Assembly: GCF_031846485.1 (NCBI RefSeq)
Contig: NZ_JAVRHQ010000012.1
Span: 75,289-139,288 of the forward strand
Direction: 5' to 3'
Length of the DNA stretch: 64,000 nt
DNA from: Autumnicola tepida
Lineage (GTDB): Bacteria > Bacteroidota > Bacteroidia > Flavobacteriales > Flavobacteriaceae
Shown here: positions 25,729-34,408 of the stretch, piece by piece
How positions within the stretch are numbered: position 1 is the stretch's first letter
Layout of the letters: every line of letters starts with the position of its first letter
The notes under the pieces: model-generated
What the model was told of the DNA's origin: nothing
What the model saw: the letters and a program-made list of their open reading frames with translations, nothing else
Database searches by the model: none
Translations under genes and position numbers: made by a program

Positions 25729-27039
25729 ATGAATCAAAAAAAATCTTACCGCACTGCATTTATATTTTTAACTGTACTTTTTTTTCTCTGGGGCTTTATT
25801 ACCGTACTGGTAGATTCTCTTATTCCAAGGCTCCGTGAAGTTTTCACCCTAAGTTATTTCCAGGCCGGAATGGTACAGTTAGCCTTTTTTGGCGCCTTTT
25901 TCCTGCTTTCCATCCCCGCAGGATATATCCTGTCCAAAATAGGATATAAAAAAGGAATAATTCTGGGCCTTAGTACCATGGCCGTGGGATGCCTGCTTTT
26001 TTATCCCGCGGCTTCCTACAGGATCTTTGGAATATTTATGCTAGGGTACTTTATTTTGGCTGGTGGGATTACCATTCTTCAGGTTGCCGCAAATCCTTAT
26101 GTAACCATCTTGGGACCTGAAAGTTCCGCTTCCAGCCGGCTCAATCTTTCACAGGCATTTAATTCTTTGGGAACCTCCATTGCCCCTCTTATTGGCGCTC
26201 TGTTTATCCTAAGTGATAAAGTAATGACTTCAGAAGAAATATCTTCCATGAATGCCGCCGAGCAGAAACAATATTATATTTCTGAAGCTGCCGCCGTACA
26301 GGAACCTTTTGTGGGAATTGCCATTTTTATTGCGGTTATTGCACTGGTTTTCGCGTTTGTAAAATTGCCCAAAATCGGGGACACTGCCGCTTCCAATGAT
26401 TATGGAAAAGTGCTCAGGAATAAAAACCTTATGCTGGGAGCTGTTGGCCTTTTCTTTTACGTGGGGGCCGAAGTTGCGCTTGGAAGCTATATGGTAAATT
26501 ACTTTCTAAGCCTTAACCTAAGTAACACCATTATCAACACTCCTTTTATGCGCACTATTGCAGAATGGCTGTTGTCTTCGGGAATTACAGAAGCCAGCAG
26601 TATGGCTGTAGTAGGCGTTTTCGTTACTTTTTACTGGACCGGCGCTATGATTGGTAGGTTTATTGGCTCCTATCTTACAAAAATCATGAACCCGGCCGTT
26701 GTGCTTAGCGCCTTTGCGGCCTGCGCAGTTACCATGCTCATCATCACCAATTTTACTGTGGGGCTGGTGGCTATGTGGAGCATTATAGCAGTAGGCCTTT
26801 TCAATTCCATTATGTTTCCAACCATTTTTAGCCTTGCACTGGACAGGTTAGGAGATGATAAACCCCAGGGCTCCGGGGTTTTATGCACCATGATTGTGGG
26901 CGGGGCAATTATCCCACCGGCTTATGGCTTTTTAGTGGACAGCTTCAGCTTTAACATTGCCTTTATCCTGGTAATGTGCTGCTATGCCTATATTTTCTAC
27001 TACGGCTTCAGGAATAAGCGCCGGCAGGTAAGTATTTGA
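25729..27039 (+). CDS. Sugar:H+ symporter of the FucP/NagP MFS family
   Basis: 436 aa with about twelve membrane helices. The FucP-type pattern is clear: FFLWGFITVLVDSLIPRL in helix 1, AFFGAFFLLSIPAGYILSKIGYKKG, and QVAANPYVTILGPESSASSRLNLSQAFNSLG. FucP-family members carry fucose, glucose, galactose or N-acetylglucosamine. Linked to a glycosylasparaginase, GlcNAc is the most reasonable substrate (inference). Ends in a strong terminator. Confidence 0.9.
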   Translation: MNQKKSYRTAFIFLTVLFFLWGFITVLVDSLIPRLREVFTLSYFQAGMVQLAFFGAFFLLSIPAGYILSKIGYKKGIILGLSTMAVGCLLFYPAASYRIFGIFMLGYFILAGGITILQVAANPYVTILGPESSASSRLNLSQAFNSLGTSIAPLIGALFILSDKVMTSEEISSMNAAEQKQYYISEAAAVQEPFVGIAIFIAVIALVFAFVKLPKIGDTAASNDYGKVLRNKNLMLGAVGLFFYVGAEVALGSYMVNYFLSLNLSNTIINTPFMRTIAEWLLSSGITEASSMAVVGVFVTFYWTGAMIGRFIGSYLTKIMNPAVVLSAFAACAVTMLIITNFTVGLVAMWSIIAVGLFNSIMFPTIFSLALDRLGDDKPQGSGVLCTMIVGGAIIPPAYGFLVDSFSFNIAFILVMCCYAYIFYYGFRNKRRQVSI

Positions 27040-27046
27040 TAAAACT

Positions 27047-27080
27047 GAAAGCCGTTCCCTATTTGAACGGCTTTTCTTTT
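27047..27080 (+). terminator. Intrinsic terminator after the permease
   Basis: GAAAGCCGTTC / GAACGGCTTTTC, 10-11 bp stem, 7-base loop, T-rich tail. Confidence 0.88.
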
Positions 27081-27088
27081 AGTAAGAT

Positions 27089-27096
27089 TATCTTTG
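27089..27096 (+). promoter_or_regulatory. Flavobacterial -7 element (TATCTTTG) for polA
   Basis: Full TAnnTTTG match 40 bases before the polA ATG and just past the terminator of the preceding operon. Confidence 0.5.
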
Positions 27097-27135
27097 TAGT
27101 TTTGAAACTTTCAGTAAAACAACATTTCCAAATAT

Positions 27136-29964
27136 ATGTCTTCTCAAAAACGATTATTTCTGGTTGATGCCTACGCGCTTATTTTCCGCGGATATTATGC
27201 CTTCATCAAAAATCCCAGGATCAATTCAAAAGGCTTTAACACTTCAGCAATAATGGGATTTATGAATTCCCTTTTTGACGTGATAAGAAGGGAAAAACCG
27301 GACCATCTCGCGGTTTGCTTTGATAAGGAAGGCAGCGCGGTGCGTACCGAAATGTTTACCGACTACAAGGCTAACCGGGATGCCACCCCCGAGCCCATTA
27401 TGCAGGGAATCCCTATTATCCAGGATATCCTGAAAGCGATGCATATTCCCGTGGTGGAACTTCCAGGTTGCGAGGCCGACGATATTATTGGAACCCTGGC
27501 CAAACAGGCCGAAGGGGAAGGCTATAAAGTTTTTATGGTTACCCCCGATAAAGATTTTGCCCAATTGGTAACAGAAAATATTTTTATGTACCGCCCGGCA
27601 AGAATGGGGAACGGGATCGAAATTTGGGGAATTCCTGAAGTGCAGAAAAGATTTGCCGTAGAACGGCCGGAGCAGGTGATAGATTACCTGGGAATGATGG
27701 GTGATGCCGTAGATAATATCCCGGGTTTGCCTGGCGTTGGCGACAAAACTGCAAAAAAATTCCTGAAGGAATTCGGTAGCATGGAAGGGCTGTTGGCGGG
27801 CACAGATAAGCTGAAAGGAAAAATGAAAGAAAAGGTGATCACACATGCCGAACAGGGAATTCTTTCCAAGAAACTTGCCGCGATAATCACCGATTGTGAT
27901 GTGAAATTTCACGCGGAAGATTATGAACTTTCCATGCCCGATGCCGAAAAGGTGCAGGAGATATTTGACGAGCTGGAATTCCGAAGGCTGAAGGACCAGT
28001 TTATAAAATTGTTCAGCGGGGAAGAAGACCATCCGCAAACACAGGTGAGCAATTCCCCTTCGGCTCAGCAAAACGCCCAAACGGCGGGAGCCGGGCAGTT
28101 TTCGCTCTTTGGTTCCGGGGATGCTGAAAAGATCGAGGCAACTTCAGGTCGAAAATCATTAGAAAACACAGCTCACGTATACCAGTCGGTTGCTACAGGA
28201 ATGGCACAAAAGCTTTTTCTTCAGAATTTATTAAAGCAAAAAAGCGTGTGTTTTGAAACGGAAACTGACAGTGAGAATCCACTGGAAGCCTGTTTGATTG
28301 GAATCGCATTTTCCTGGGAAACCGGCAAAGGATTTTACCTTCCTTTTCCTGAAGATCAAAACGACGCGAAAGATTTGCTTGAGGAAGTTAGGCCTTTTTT
28401 TGAAGATGAAAACATTGAAAAAACAGGACAAAACCTGAAATACGATATAAAAGTCCTGGCAAAATATGGCGTAGAAATAAAAGGGCCGCTTTTTGATACC
28501 ATGATCGCCCATTACCTTATTAATCCGGACATGCGCCACAATATGGATGTGCTGGCGGAAACTTATCTAAATTATTCCCCGCAGCCACTTTCGGAACTGG
28601 TGGGCAAAAAAGGCAAAAATCAGAAGAGCATGAGGGATATTCCGCTGGAAAAACAGTCGGAATATGCGGTGGAAGATGCCGATGTTACCCTTCAGCTAAA
28701 GCAGTTTTTTGAAAAGGAATTAACAGAAGCAAACACGCGAAAGCTTTTTGACGAGATTGAAATTCCGCTGGTTAGGGTGCTGGCAGACATGGAACTGGAA
28801 GGCATACGGCTGGACGAAAAATTTCTCGGCTCCCTTTCCGAAGCATTAAACCGCGACATTAAGGAACTGGAGGAAAAGATTTATGCCGATGCCGGGGAAG
28901 AATTTAATATTGGTTCCCCAAAACAGCTGGGAATTATTCTTTTCGAAAAAATGCAGCTCGTAAAAAAGCCGAAAAAGACCAAAACCGGCCAGTATTCTAC
29001 CAGCGAAGATGTACTTTCGGCTTTGGCAAAAGACCATGAGATCATTCAGCGCGTCCTGGATTACCGGGGGCTCGTAAAGCTCAAAAACACTTATGTAGAT
29101 GCTTTGCCCGGGCAAATTGAAAAAACCACCGGCCGCGTACATACAGATTATGTGCAGACCATCGCCGCTACGGGAAGGCTGAGCTCCAATAATCCCAACC
29201 TTCAGAATATCCCCATTAGAACAGAAAGAGGGCGCGAAGTTCGCAAGGCTTTTGTCCCGCGAGATGAAGAGCATATTCTCCTTGCCGCCGATTATTCGCA
29301 GATTGAACTGCGCATTATCGCTGCTTTAAGCAAGGAAGAAAACATGATAAAAGCCTTCCGCGAAGGCGAAGATATTCACGCTTCTACCGCCGCCCGCGTG
29401 TTTAACGTTCCTATTGAAGAAGTTACCCGGGAACAAAGGAGCAATGCCAAAACGGTAAATTTCGGGATCGTGTATGGGGTGTCGGCTTTTGGATTAAGCA
29501 ACCAGACCAGTCTCTCCCGGTCGGAATCTAAAGAATTAATCGACACCTATTATAAAACTTACCCAATGCTAAGCAGTTATATTAGCGAACAGGTGGCGTA
29601 TGCCAGGGAAAATGGATATGTACAAACAATCTTAGGCAGGAGAAGGTACTTAAAAGACATCAATTCCCATAATGCCATGGTGAGGGGCGCTGCAGAAAGG
29701 AATGCCGTGAATGCGCCAATTCAGGGCAGTGCGGCAGATATTATTAAACTGGCCATGATCAACATTCACCGCAAGCTGAAGAACAGCAATTACAAAACTA
29801 AAATGTTGCTACAGGTACATGATGAACTGGTTTTTGATGTTTATAAACCCGAACTGGAAGACGTGAAAAAGATGATAAAATCTGAAATGGAAAGTGCTTA
29901 CACTATGGAAGTACCACTGGAAGTAGATATTTGCGCAGGAGAAAACTGGCTGGAAGCGCATTAA
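27136..29964 (+). CDS. polA: DNA polymerase I
   Basis: 942 aa with three domains: 5' nuclease (about 1-290; FLVDAYALIFRGYYAF, GCEADDIIGTLA, TPDKDFAQLV, GDAVDNIPGLPGVGDKTA), 3'-5' exonuclease (about 350-530), and polymerase (about 560-942; motif A DYSQIELRIIAAL, motif B RSNAKTVNFGIVYG, motif C QVHDELVFDV). The exonuclease has exo II NLKYDIKVL and exo III YAVEDADVTLQL intact, but exo I reads FETET, with Glu374 where the catalytic Asp is normally found; proofreading may be weakened. Repairs gaps and removes RNA primers. Confidence 0.98.
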   Translation: MSSQKRLFLVDAYALIFRGYYAFIKNPRINSKGFNTSAIMGFMNSLFDVIRREKPDHLAVCFDKEGSAVRTEMFTDYKANRDATPEPIMQGIPIIQDILKAMHIPVVELPGCEADDIIGTLAKQAEGEGYKVFMVTPDKDFAQLVTENIFMYRPARMGNGIEIWGIPEVQKRFAVERPEQVIDYLGMMGDAVDNIPGLPGVGDKTAKKFLKEFGSMEGLLAGTDKLKGKMKEKVITHAEQGILSKKLAAIITDCDVKFHAEDYELSMPDAEKVQEIFDELEFRRLKDQFIKLFSGEEDHPQTQVSNSPSAQQNAQTAGAGQFSLFGSGDAEKIEATSGRKSLENTAHVYQSVATGMAQKLFLQNLLKQKSVCFETETDSENPLEACLIGIAFSWETGKGFYLPFPEDQNDAKDLLEEVRPFFEDENIEKTGQNLKYDIKVLAKYGVEIKGPLFDTMIAHYLINPDMRHNMDVLAETYLNYSPQPLSELVGKKGKNQKSMRDIPLEKQSEYAVEDADVTLQLKQFFEKELTEANTRKLFDEIEIPLVRVLADMELEGIRLDEKFLGSLSEALNRDIKELEEKIYADAGEEFNIGSPKQLGIILFEKMQLVKKPKKTKTGQYSTSEDVLSALAKDHEIIQRVLDYRGLVKLKNTYVDALPGQIEKTTGRVHTDYVQTIAATGRLSSNNPNLQNIPIRTERGREVRKAFVPRDEEHILLAADYSQIELRIIAALSKEENMIKAFREGEDIHASTAARVFNVPIEEVTREQRSNAKTVNFGIVYGVSAFGLSNQTSLSRSESKELIDTYYKTYPMLSSYISEQVAYARENGYVQTILGRRRYLKDINSHNAMVRGAAERNAVNAPIQGSAADIIKLAMINIHRKLKNSNYKTKMLLQVHDELVFDVYKPELEDVKKMIKSEMESAYTMEVPLEVDICAGENWLEAH

Positions 29965-30137
29965 TCATTTTTAATATTGCTGGGTGGTTTGAGATACATG
30001 TTCGTTTCGCAGCAAGAGATGAGGCAAAATGTGATTATTAATTAATTGGAAACTACCAGTACAAAGGCACATCTTCAAATTCTGTAAAAGATCTTTCTGA
30101 AAGAAATCCGGTTTTTTTGATTATCCTTTATAGCACT
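29965..30137. other. Intergenic region after polA
   Basis: No gene or RNA recognised; contains AATTAATTA-type AT-rich sequence. A terminator follows at 30138-30170. Confidence 0.5.
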
Positions 30138-30170
30138 AAAAATCCTCCCGGGGAACAGGAGGATTTTTTT
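30138..30170 (+). terminator. Intrinsic terminator
   Basis: AAAATCCTCC / GGAGGATTTT stem with 9-base loop and seven T after it. Probably ends polA transcription or a short unseen transcript; it lies 173 bases past polA. Confidence 0.8.
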
Positions 30171-30276
30171 ATGACTTAGATCCGGATTATTGCAAGACTT
30201 TGTTAAGAGCAGCAGCAGAAAAGACAATTTTTAGTAACTTTTAAAAACACTGGATTAAAAACGAAAAAATTCTGTA

Positions 30277-31323
30277 ATGGCAGAAGAACCGAAGCATGAT
30301 AAAAAACATTCATTTGTTCAAAAAGTATGGATTACAGGAGGCATTTTTTCGCTTATTACTGTTCTCCTTCTGCTTTTTAAAGCCACCTTCAGCGTTCTTA
30401 TCCTTTTATTGGCAGGAACTTTAATCGCTGTATTCTTTAGAGGAATAAGTGAATTTATTAAAAAAAAGACCGGCTGGAAATCTGGCCTTACCATGACAAT
30501 TTCAGTCTTGGGTACCATTTTAATAATATCGGGCATTATCTGGCTTATTGGTGCAGAAATTCAATCCCAACTTTCACAGCTTAGCAAATCACTGCCTTCC
30601 ACTTTTGAAAATGCCCGGAGATATTTAAACGACAGTTGGGTGGGACAGGAAATTTCAGAAAAGATTTCTATGCAGAGAACCAACGGCAAAATGGTGGACA
30701 TTTTTTCCAGGTTTTTTAGAACAACTTTTGGTTTGCTGGGGGATCTATATGTAATCCTGTTAGTGGGAGCCTATCTTTCCGCCACTCCTTTTCTTTACAC
30801 AAAAGGCATCAAAAAATTAGTGCCGCCAAGAAGGCGTGGTAAAGCTGATGAAATATTAAGCCATCTTGGCCACGGACTGCAACAATGGCTCACCGGAAAA
30901 ATCTTTGCCATGTTCGTGGTTTTTATATTAACGGCAATAGGTTTAAAAATTATAGGTGTACCTATGTGGCTGGCACTGGCGATAATCGCCGGATTTCTAA
31001 ATTTTATTCCCAATTTTGGACCTTTAATAGCAATGGTTCCGGCAGTACTGGTAGCCTTATCTCAGGACCCGCAAACTGCCTTAATAGTGGTGGCACTTTA
31101 TTTACTGGTGCAGTTCCTGGAAAGCAACCTCATTACTCCTAAAGTACAACAACATTTAATAAGCATCCCTCCCGCCCTTATAATAAGCGCTCAACTTATT
31201 GTGGCTATTTTTACGGGAATATGGGGAATTATCCTGGCCACGCCAATAATGCTGGTGGTCATTATCCTGGTGCAGGACCTGTATGTAAAGCCAATGGAAA
31301 ACAAGAACCATCATTCAGGCTAA
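30277..31323 (+). CDS. AI-2E family (TqsA/YhhQ-type PF01594) membrane permease
   Basis: 348 aa with seven to eight membrane helices and the family arrangement: two N-terminal helices, an amphipathic soluble segment (about 95-150), then the conserved C-terminal block ATPFLYTKGIKKLVP, GFLNFIPNFGPLIAMVPAVLVAL and VQFLESNLITPKVQQHLISIPP. Despite the name, characterised members include AI-2 exporters and Na+/H+ antiporters, so the substrate is open. Stands alone between two terminators. Confidence 0.88.
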   Translation: MAEEPKHDKKHSFVQKVWITGGIFSLITVLLLLFKATFSVLILLLAGTLIAVFFRGISEFIKKKTGWKSGLTMTISVLGTILIISGIIWLIGAEIQSQLSQLSKSLPSTFENARRYLNDSWVGQEISEKISMQRTNGKMVDIFSRFFRTTFGLLGDLYVILLVGAYLSATPFLYTKGIKKLVPPRRRGKADEILSHLGHGLQQWLTGKIFAMFVVFILTAIGLKIIGVPMWLALAIIAGFLNFIPNFGPLIAMVPAVLVALSQDPQTALIVVALYLLVQFLESNLITPKVQQHLISIPPALIISAQLIVAIFTGIWGIILATPIMLVVIILVQDLYVKPMENKNHHSG

Positions 31324-31360
31324 GAACCCTTTTTTAAACATTGCTCCAGGAAGATTGAAC

Positions 31361-31399
31361 AAAAAAAAAGGATCCTGCATTTGGGGAGAACGCAGGACC
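31361..31399 (-). terminator. Terminator of the lipocalin-like gene
   Basis: On the minus strand GGTCCTGC ... GCAGGATCC, one bulge, followed by nine T. Confidence 0.75.
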
Positions 31400-31425
31400 C
31401 TCATACTAACACTAAAAACAAAAAA

Positions 31426-32037
31426 TTAAATTTTCTTGTACACCGTCTCCAGGGATGTAATATCACCTACCACTGTATTTTCCCTTCCGTCATTAATGTA
31501 ATTTGCCTGATCAACTTCAGATGCTGTTAGAGTTACTGTAAGAAATTCGCCATTTTCATTGCTGGAAAGGGAAATATTTTTAGTTTCGGTAACAGTCATA
31601 CCATCAACATCAAAAGTTATATCCAGCTTACTGGATTCGCCTTCGTTGTTTATATCATATTGAGCAAAATAAACTCCGCTTTCACAACTAAAGCCATTGC
31701 TGGCTGCACTAAAATCAAGTTTTGCCTGGCCGGTTTCTAAGGCTCCGTTATCAAAGAATTCAAAATACATTTTATTAAAACAATCAGTTTCTTCCAGGAT
31801 ATTTGTACTGCTATCCGGTTCTCCATCATTAAGATTCACTGCTACATCAGAAGTCATGGAAACAAGTTCCCACCTTCCCACAAGTTGATTACTCTCAATG
31901 CTTGCGTTTGCAGTAAACATTTTGGACTGAGCCTCTTGCACTTCCATCATTTCATCCTGATTGGCTTCGCAGGAAGATAATATTCCGCCAAAGCCCATAA
32001 AAGTAAGCAGGCTAATTTTCATCAATTTCTTCATCAT
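31426..32037 (-). CDS. Lipocalin-like lipoprotein
   Basis: 203 aa with a lipoprotein signal (SLLTFMGFGGILSSC, lipid on the Cys at about 23) and a domain starting LVGRWELVSM, the opening of the Bacteroidota lipocalin-like family, followed by eight or so beta strands. Cys residues at about 86 and 117 could form a disulfide. Anchored in a membrane facing the periplasm or the surface. Ligand unknown. Start may be the second Met (32034). Confidence 0.75.
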   Translation of the reverse strand: MMKKLMKISLLTFMGFGGILSSCEANQDEMMEVQEAQSKMFTANASIESNQLVGRWELVSMTSDVAVNLNDGEPDSSTNILEETDCFNKMYFEFFDNGALETGQAKLDFSAASNGFSCESGVYFAQYDINNEGESSKLDITFDVDGMTVTETKNISLSSNENGEFLTVTLTASEVDQANYINDGRENTVVGDITSLETVYKKI

Positions 32038-32060
32038 CTTCTATTTAGATTTGGGAAGAA

Positions 32061-32068
32061 CAAAAGTA
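32061..32068 (-). promoter_or_regulatory. Flavobacterial -7 element (TACTTTTG) for the lipocalin-like gene
   Basis: Full TAnnTTTG match on the minus strand, 23 bases before the ATG. Confidence 0.5.
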
Positions 32069-32290
32069 GAGAAAGCTCGAATTAATTATGACTTTATTAA
32101 CATAATAATTACCTCTTATCGTTATTTTTAGCACTTTATCCTTTCCTGCTTTTTTACCAAGCTTTAGTGGAAGGAATATTCCTCTTCATCATCTTAGGCA
32201 TATTTAAAGCAACGCCTACTCCCTGTTTAAAACTTTAAAGACTTCTGACAATCAGTATTTTCCACATCAACAAAATAATGAAAGTCCTGT

Positions 32291-32320
32291 TTGCTATATG
32301 AATTTATAATTGTACATTTG
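32291..32320 (+). promoter_or_regulatory. Full flavobacterial promoter for rplM-rpsI
   Basis: TTG at 32291-32293, 19-base spacer, TACATTTG at 32313-32320: both the -33 and -7 elements of the Bacteroidota housekeeping promoter with ideal spacing. Transcription should begin near 32325, at the 5' base of the leader hairpin. Confidence 0.75.
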
Positions 32321-32323
32321 CAG

Positions 32324-32357
32324 CCCATTTTCCCGGGATCAATTTCGGGCTCATGGG
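32324..32357 (+). ncRNA. Structured leader of rplM (candidate L13 autoregulatory element)
   Basis: Nested stem: CCCAT (32324-32328) with ATGGG (32353-32357), and inside it CCCG (32332-32335) with CGGG (32346-32349). It begins at the predicted transcript start and ends 36 bases before the GTG start of rplM. Ribosomal-protein leaders for L13 have been described in Bacteroidia; whether this is a member needs a covariance-model search. Confidence 0.5.
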
Positions 32358-32393
32358 AATGGAATGTTTAATTATTAAGTAAAACTATTTAGT

Positions 32394-32849
32394 GTGGACA
32401 CATTAAGTTACAAAACAGTATCAGCCAATAAGGCTACCGTTACCAAAGAATGGGTACACGTAGATGCTGAAGGACAAACACTGGGACGTCTTGCTTCTAA
32501 GGTAGCAAAAATACTTAGAGGAAAGTACAAACCAGACTTCACCCCACACGTTGATTGCGGCGATAACGTGGTTATCACAAATGCTGAAAAAATCAACTTG
32601 ACCGGTAAGAAATGGGATTCTAAGGAATACATTAGACACACCGGCTACCCAGGTGGACAAAGAAGTCTTACAGCATCCGAGTTATTCAACAAAGCCCCGG
32701 AGCGATTGATTGAAAAAGCGGTAAAAGGAATGTTGCCTAAAAACAAATTAGGAGCAGACCTATTTAGAAATTTAAAGGTTTATGCAGGATCTGAGCACGG
32801 CCAGGAAGCACAAAAACCTAAAACTATTAACTTAAACGATCTTAAGTAA
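32394..32849 (+). CDS. rplM: 50S ribosomal protein L13
   Basis: 151 aa, initiated at GTG (no ATG in frame nearby; MDTLSYKTVSANKATV is the usual flavobacterial N-terminus). Family blocks: WVHVDAEGQTLGRLASKVA, GDNVVITNAEKINLTGKKW, and AVKGMLPKNKLGADLFRNLKVY. An early-binding 23S rRNA protein. Stop and rpsI start overlap in TAATG, so translation is coupled. Confidence 0.98.
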   Translation: MDTLSYKTVSANKATVTKEWVHVDAEGQTLGRLASKVAKILRGKYKPDFTPHVDCGDNVVITNAEKINLTGKKWDSKEYIRHTGYPGGQRSLTASELFNKAPERLIEKAVKGMLPKNKLGADLFRNLKVYAGSEHGQEAQKPKTINLNDLK

Positions 32850-33235
32850 TGGAGGTTATTCACAAAATTGGCCGTAGAAAAACGGCTGTTGCACGTGTGT
32901 ATGTTTCTGATGGAAATGGAAACATTACCGTGAACAAAAAAGAAATGAAAGATTACTTTACTACCGGAACACTTCAGTATAAAGTAAATCAGCCACTAAA
33001 CCTTACAGGAAACGATAAGACTTTTGACGTAAAGGTAAACGTTTACGGCGGTGGGATCACCGGGCAGGCAGAAGCAATTCGCCTTGCGCTTTCCAGAGCG
33101 ATGGTAGCCCTGGATGATGAAAACCGTACAACTCTTAAACCTGAAGGTTTATTAACAAGAGATCCACGTATGGTAGAACGTAAGAAATACGGACAGAAGA
33201 AAGCCCGTAAGAAATTCCAGTTCTCTAAACGTTAA
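32849..33235 (+). CDS. rpsI: 30S ribosomal protein S9
   Basis: 128 aa; IGRRKTAVARVYV at the start, GGGITGQAEAIRLALSRAM in the middle and the basic C-terminal tail DPRMVERKKYGQKKARKKFQFSKR, whose last Arg reaches the P-site tRNA. Overlaps rplM by one base. Confidence 0.98.
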   Translation: MEVIHKIGRRKTAVARVYVSDGNGNITVNKKEMKDYFTTGTLQYKVNQPLNLTGNDKTFDVKVNVYGGGITGQAEAIRLALSRAMVALDDENRTTLKPEGLLTRDPRMVERKKYGQKKARKKFQFSKR

Positions 33236-33290
33236 TTATTTGGGCGTTGCCCTAAAAGTTCATTTAAAATTAAAAAGATTTTTGTTGTTA

Positions 33291-33328
33291 TTCCGGAATC
33301 CCACTGAGCTTGTCGAAGTGCCGGGAGT
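33291..33328. repeat. REP-like intergenic element
   Basis: Partly palindromic: CCGG-N5-CACT ... AGTG-CCGG around GAGCTTGTCGA. The sequence CACTGAGCTTGTCGAAGTG is, from memory, a dispersed intergenic repeat in Bacteroidota genomes; only one copy is in this window. Confidence 0.45.
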
Positions 33329-33330
33329 TA

Positions 33331-33381
33331 GTTTAGCATCTAAACAAGCAAGGCCGTATTTAATTATAAATAGCCACTTGC
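33331..33381 (+). ncRNA. Possible rpsB leader hairpins
   Basis: GTTTAG/CTAAAC (33331-33345, 3-base loop), then GCAAG (33348-33352) with CTTGC (33377-33381). They lie 38 bases before the rpsB ATG. Could be a regulatory leader for S2; no clear promoter was found upstream, so it may be part of a longer rplM transcript. Confidence 0.3.
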
Positions 33382-33419
33382 CTGTTGCTATCTTCAACAG
33401 AACGTAAACTATTACAAAA

Positions 33420-34319
33420 ATGGCAAACAAAGTAGAAGTAAAAGAATTACTTGACGCAGGTGTACATTTTGGACACCTTACAAGACGATGGAATCCAAAC
33501 ATGGCTCCTTACATATATATGGAGCGTAATGGGATTCACATCATCAACCTATATAAAAGTGCTGCCAAAATGCAGGAAGCCGGAGAGGCTTTGGCAAAAA
33601 TAGCAGCCAGTGGTAGAAAAATACTTTTCGTAGCTACCAAGAAACAAGCAAAAGAGATCGTTGCTGAACAAGCTGAAAGAGCAAACATGCCTTACATCAC
33701 TGAAAGATGGCCTGGTGGTATGTTGACCAACTTTGTAACTATCCGTAAAGCCGTTAAGAAGATGGCTTCTATCGATAGGATGAAAAAAGATGGTACCTTC
33801 AACACGCTTTCTAAAAAAGAACGTCTGCAGGTAGACCGTCTTAGAGCTAAGTTAGAGAAAAACCTTGGTTCTATTTCAGACATGTCCAGGCTTCCGGCAG
33901 CCCTTTTTGTTGTTGATATTACACGTGAACACATTGCAGTTAAAGAAGCTCAAAAATTAAACATTCCAATTTTCGCGATGGTGGATACTAATTCCGATCC
34001 TCGTGAAGTAGATTATTTGATCCCTTCAAACGATGATGCTTCAAAATCTATCAGCAAGGTAATTTCTTATGTAGCAGATTCTATTATTGAAGGCCTTTCA
34101 GACAGAAAAGCCAACAAAGAATCCAAGAAAGAAGAAAAAGCTGAGAAAGCAGCTAAAGGAGAAAAATCTGAAAAAACTCCTAAAGCCAAAAAAGAGAAAG
34201 CTGAAGCGCCTTCTACAGATGCCGAAGATAAAAAGGCAATGAAAGAAGCAAAGCAGGATGTGAAGCTTGAATCTAAACAACAAACTTTAGACAAAGCTTC
34301 TTCTAACGAAGAAGAATAA
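33420..34319 (+). CDS. rpsB: 30S ribosomal protein S2 with a long charged tail
   Basis: 299 aa. The core (1-235) shows the family blocks LLDAGVHFGHLTRRWNP, ERWPGGMLTNF and VVDITREHIAVKEAQKLNIP. Residues after about 235 form an added Lys/Glu/Ala-rich tail of some 60 residues, absent from the E. coli protein and likely disordered. S2 joins the 30S late. tsf follows after 89 bases that contain a large hairpin. Confidence 0.98.
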   Translation: MANKVEVKELLDAGVHFGHLTRRWNPNMAPYIYMERNGIHIINLYKSAAKMQEAGEALAKIAASGRKILFVATKKQAKEIVAEQAERANMPYITERWPGGMLTNFVTIRKAVKKMASIDRMKKDGTFNTLSKKERLQVDRLRAKLEKNLGSISDMSRLPAALFVVDITREHIAVKEAQKLNIPIFAMVDTNSDPREVDYLIPSNDDASKSISKVISYVADSIIEGLSDRKANKESKKEEKAEKAAKGEKSEKTPKAKKEKAEAPSTDAEDKKAMKEAKQDVKLESKQQTLDKASSNEEE

Positions 34320-34340
34320 ACATAAACTTTGGTAAATTTT

Positions 34341-34384
34341 ATAAGTCGTTTAGTTCGTTTCTTTAATTCGGCTAAACGACTTAT
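34341..34384 (+). other. Long perfect hairpin between rpsB and tsf
   Basis: ATAAGTCGTTTAG (34341-34353) pairs over 13 bp with CTAAACGACTTAT (34372-34384), loop 18 bases. The following bases are not a T run, so it is more likely a processing or regulatory structure, or a weak attenuator, than a full terminator. Confidence 0.7.
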
Positions 34385-34408
34385 TAATTCTAAATAAAAT
34401 CAAATACT

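Noticed and set aside
27244..28080. 278-codon minus-strand frame opposite polA
   Set aside because: Fully covered by polA in the 5' nuclease domain; no independent support.
33255..33328. CRISPR or integron-type repeat near the REP-like element
   Set aside because: Only one copy in the window, with no spacer array or cas genes.
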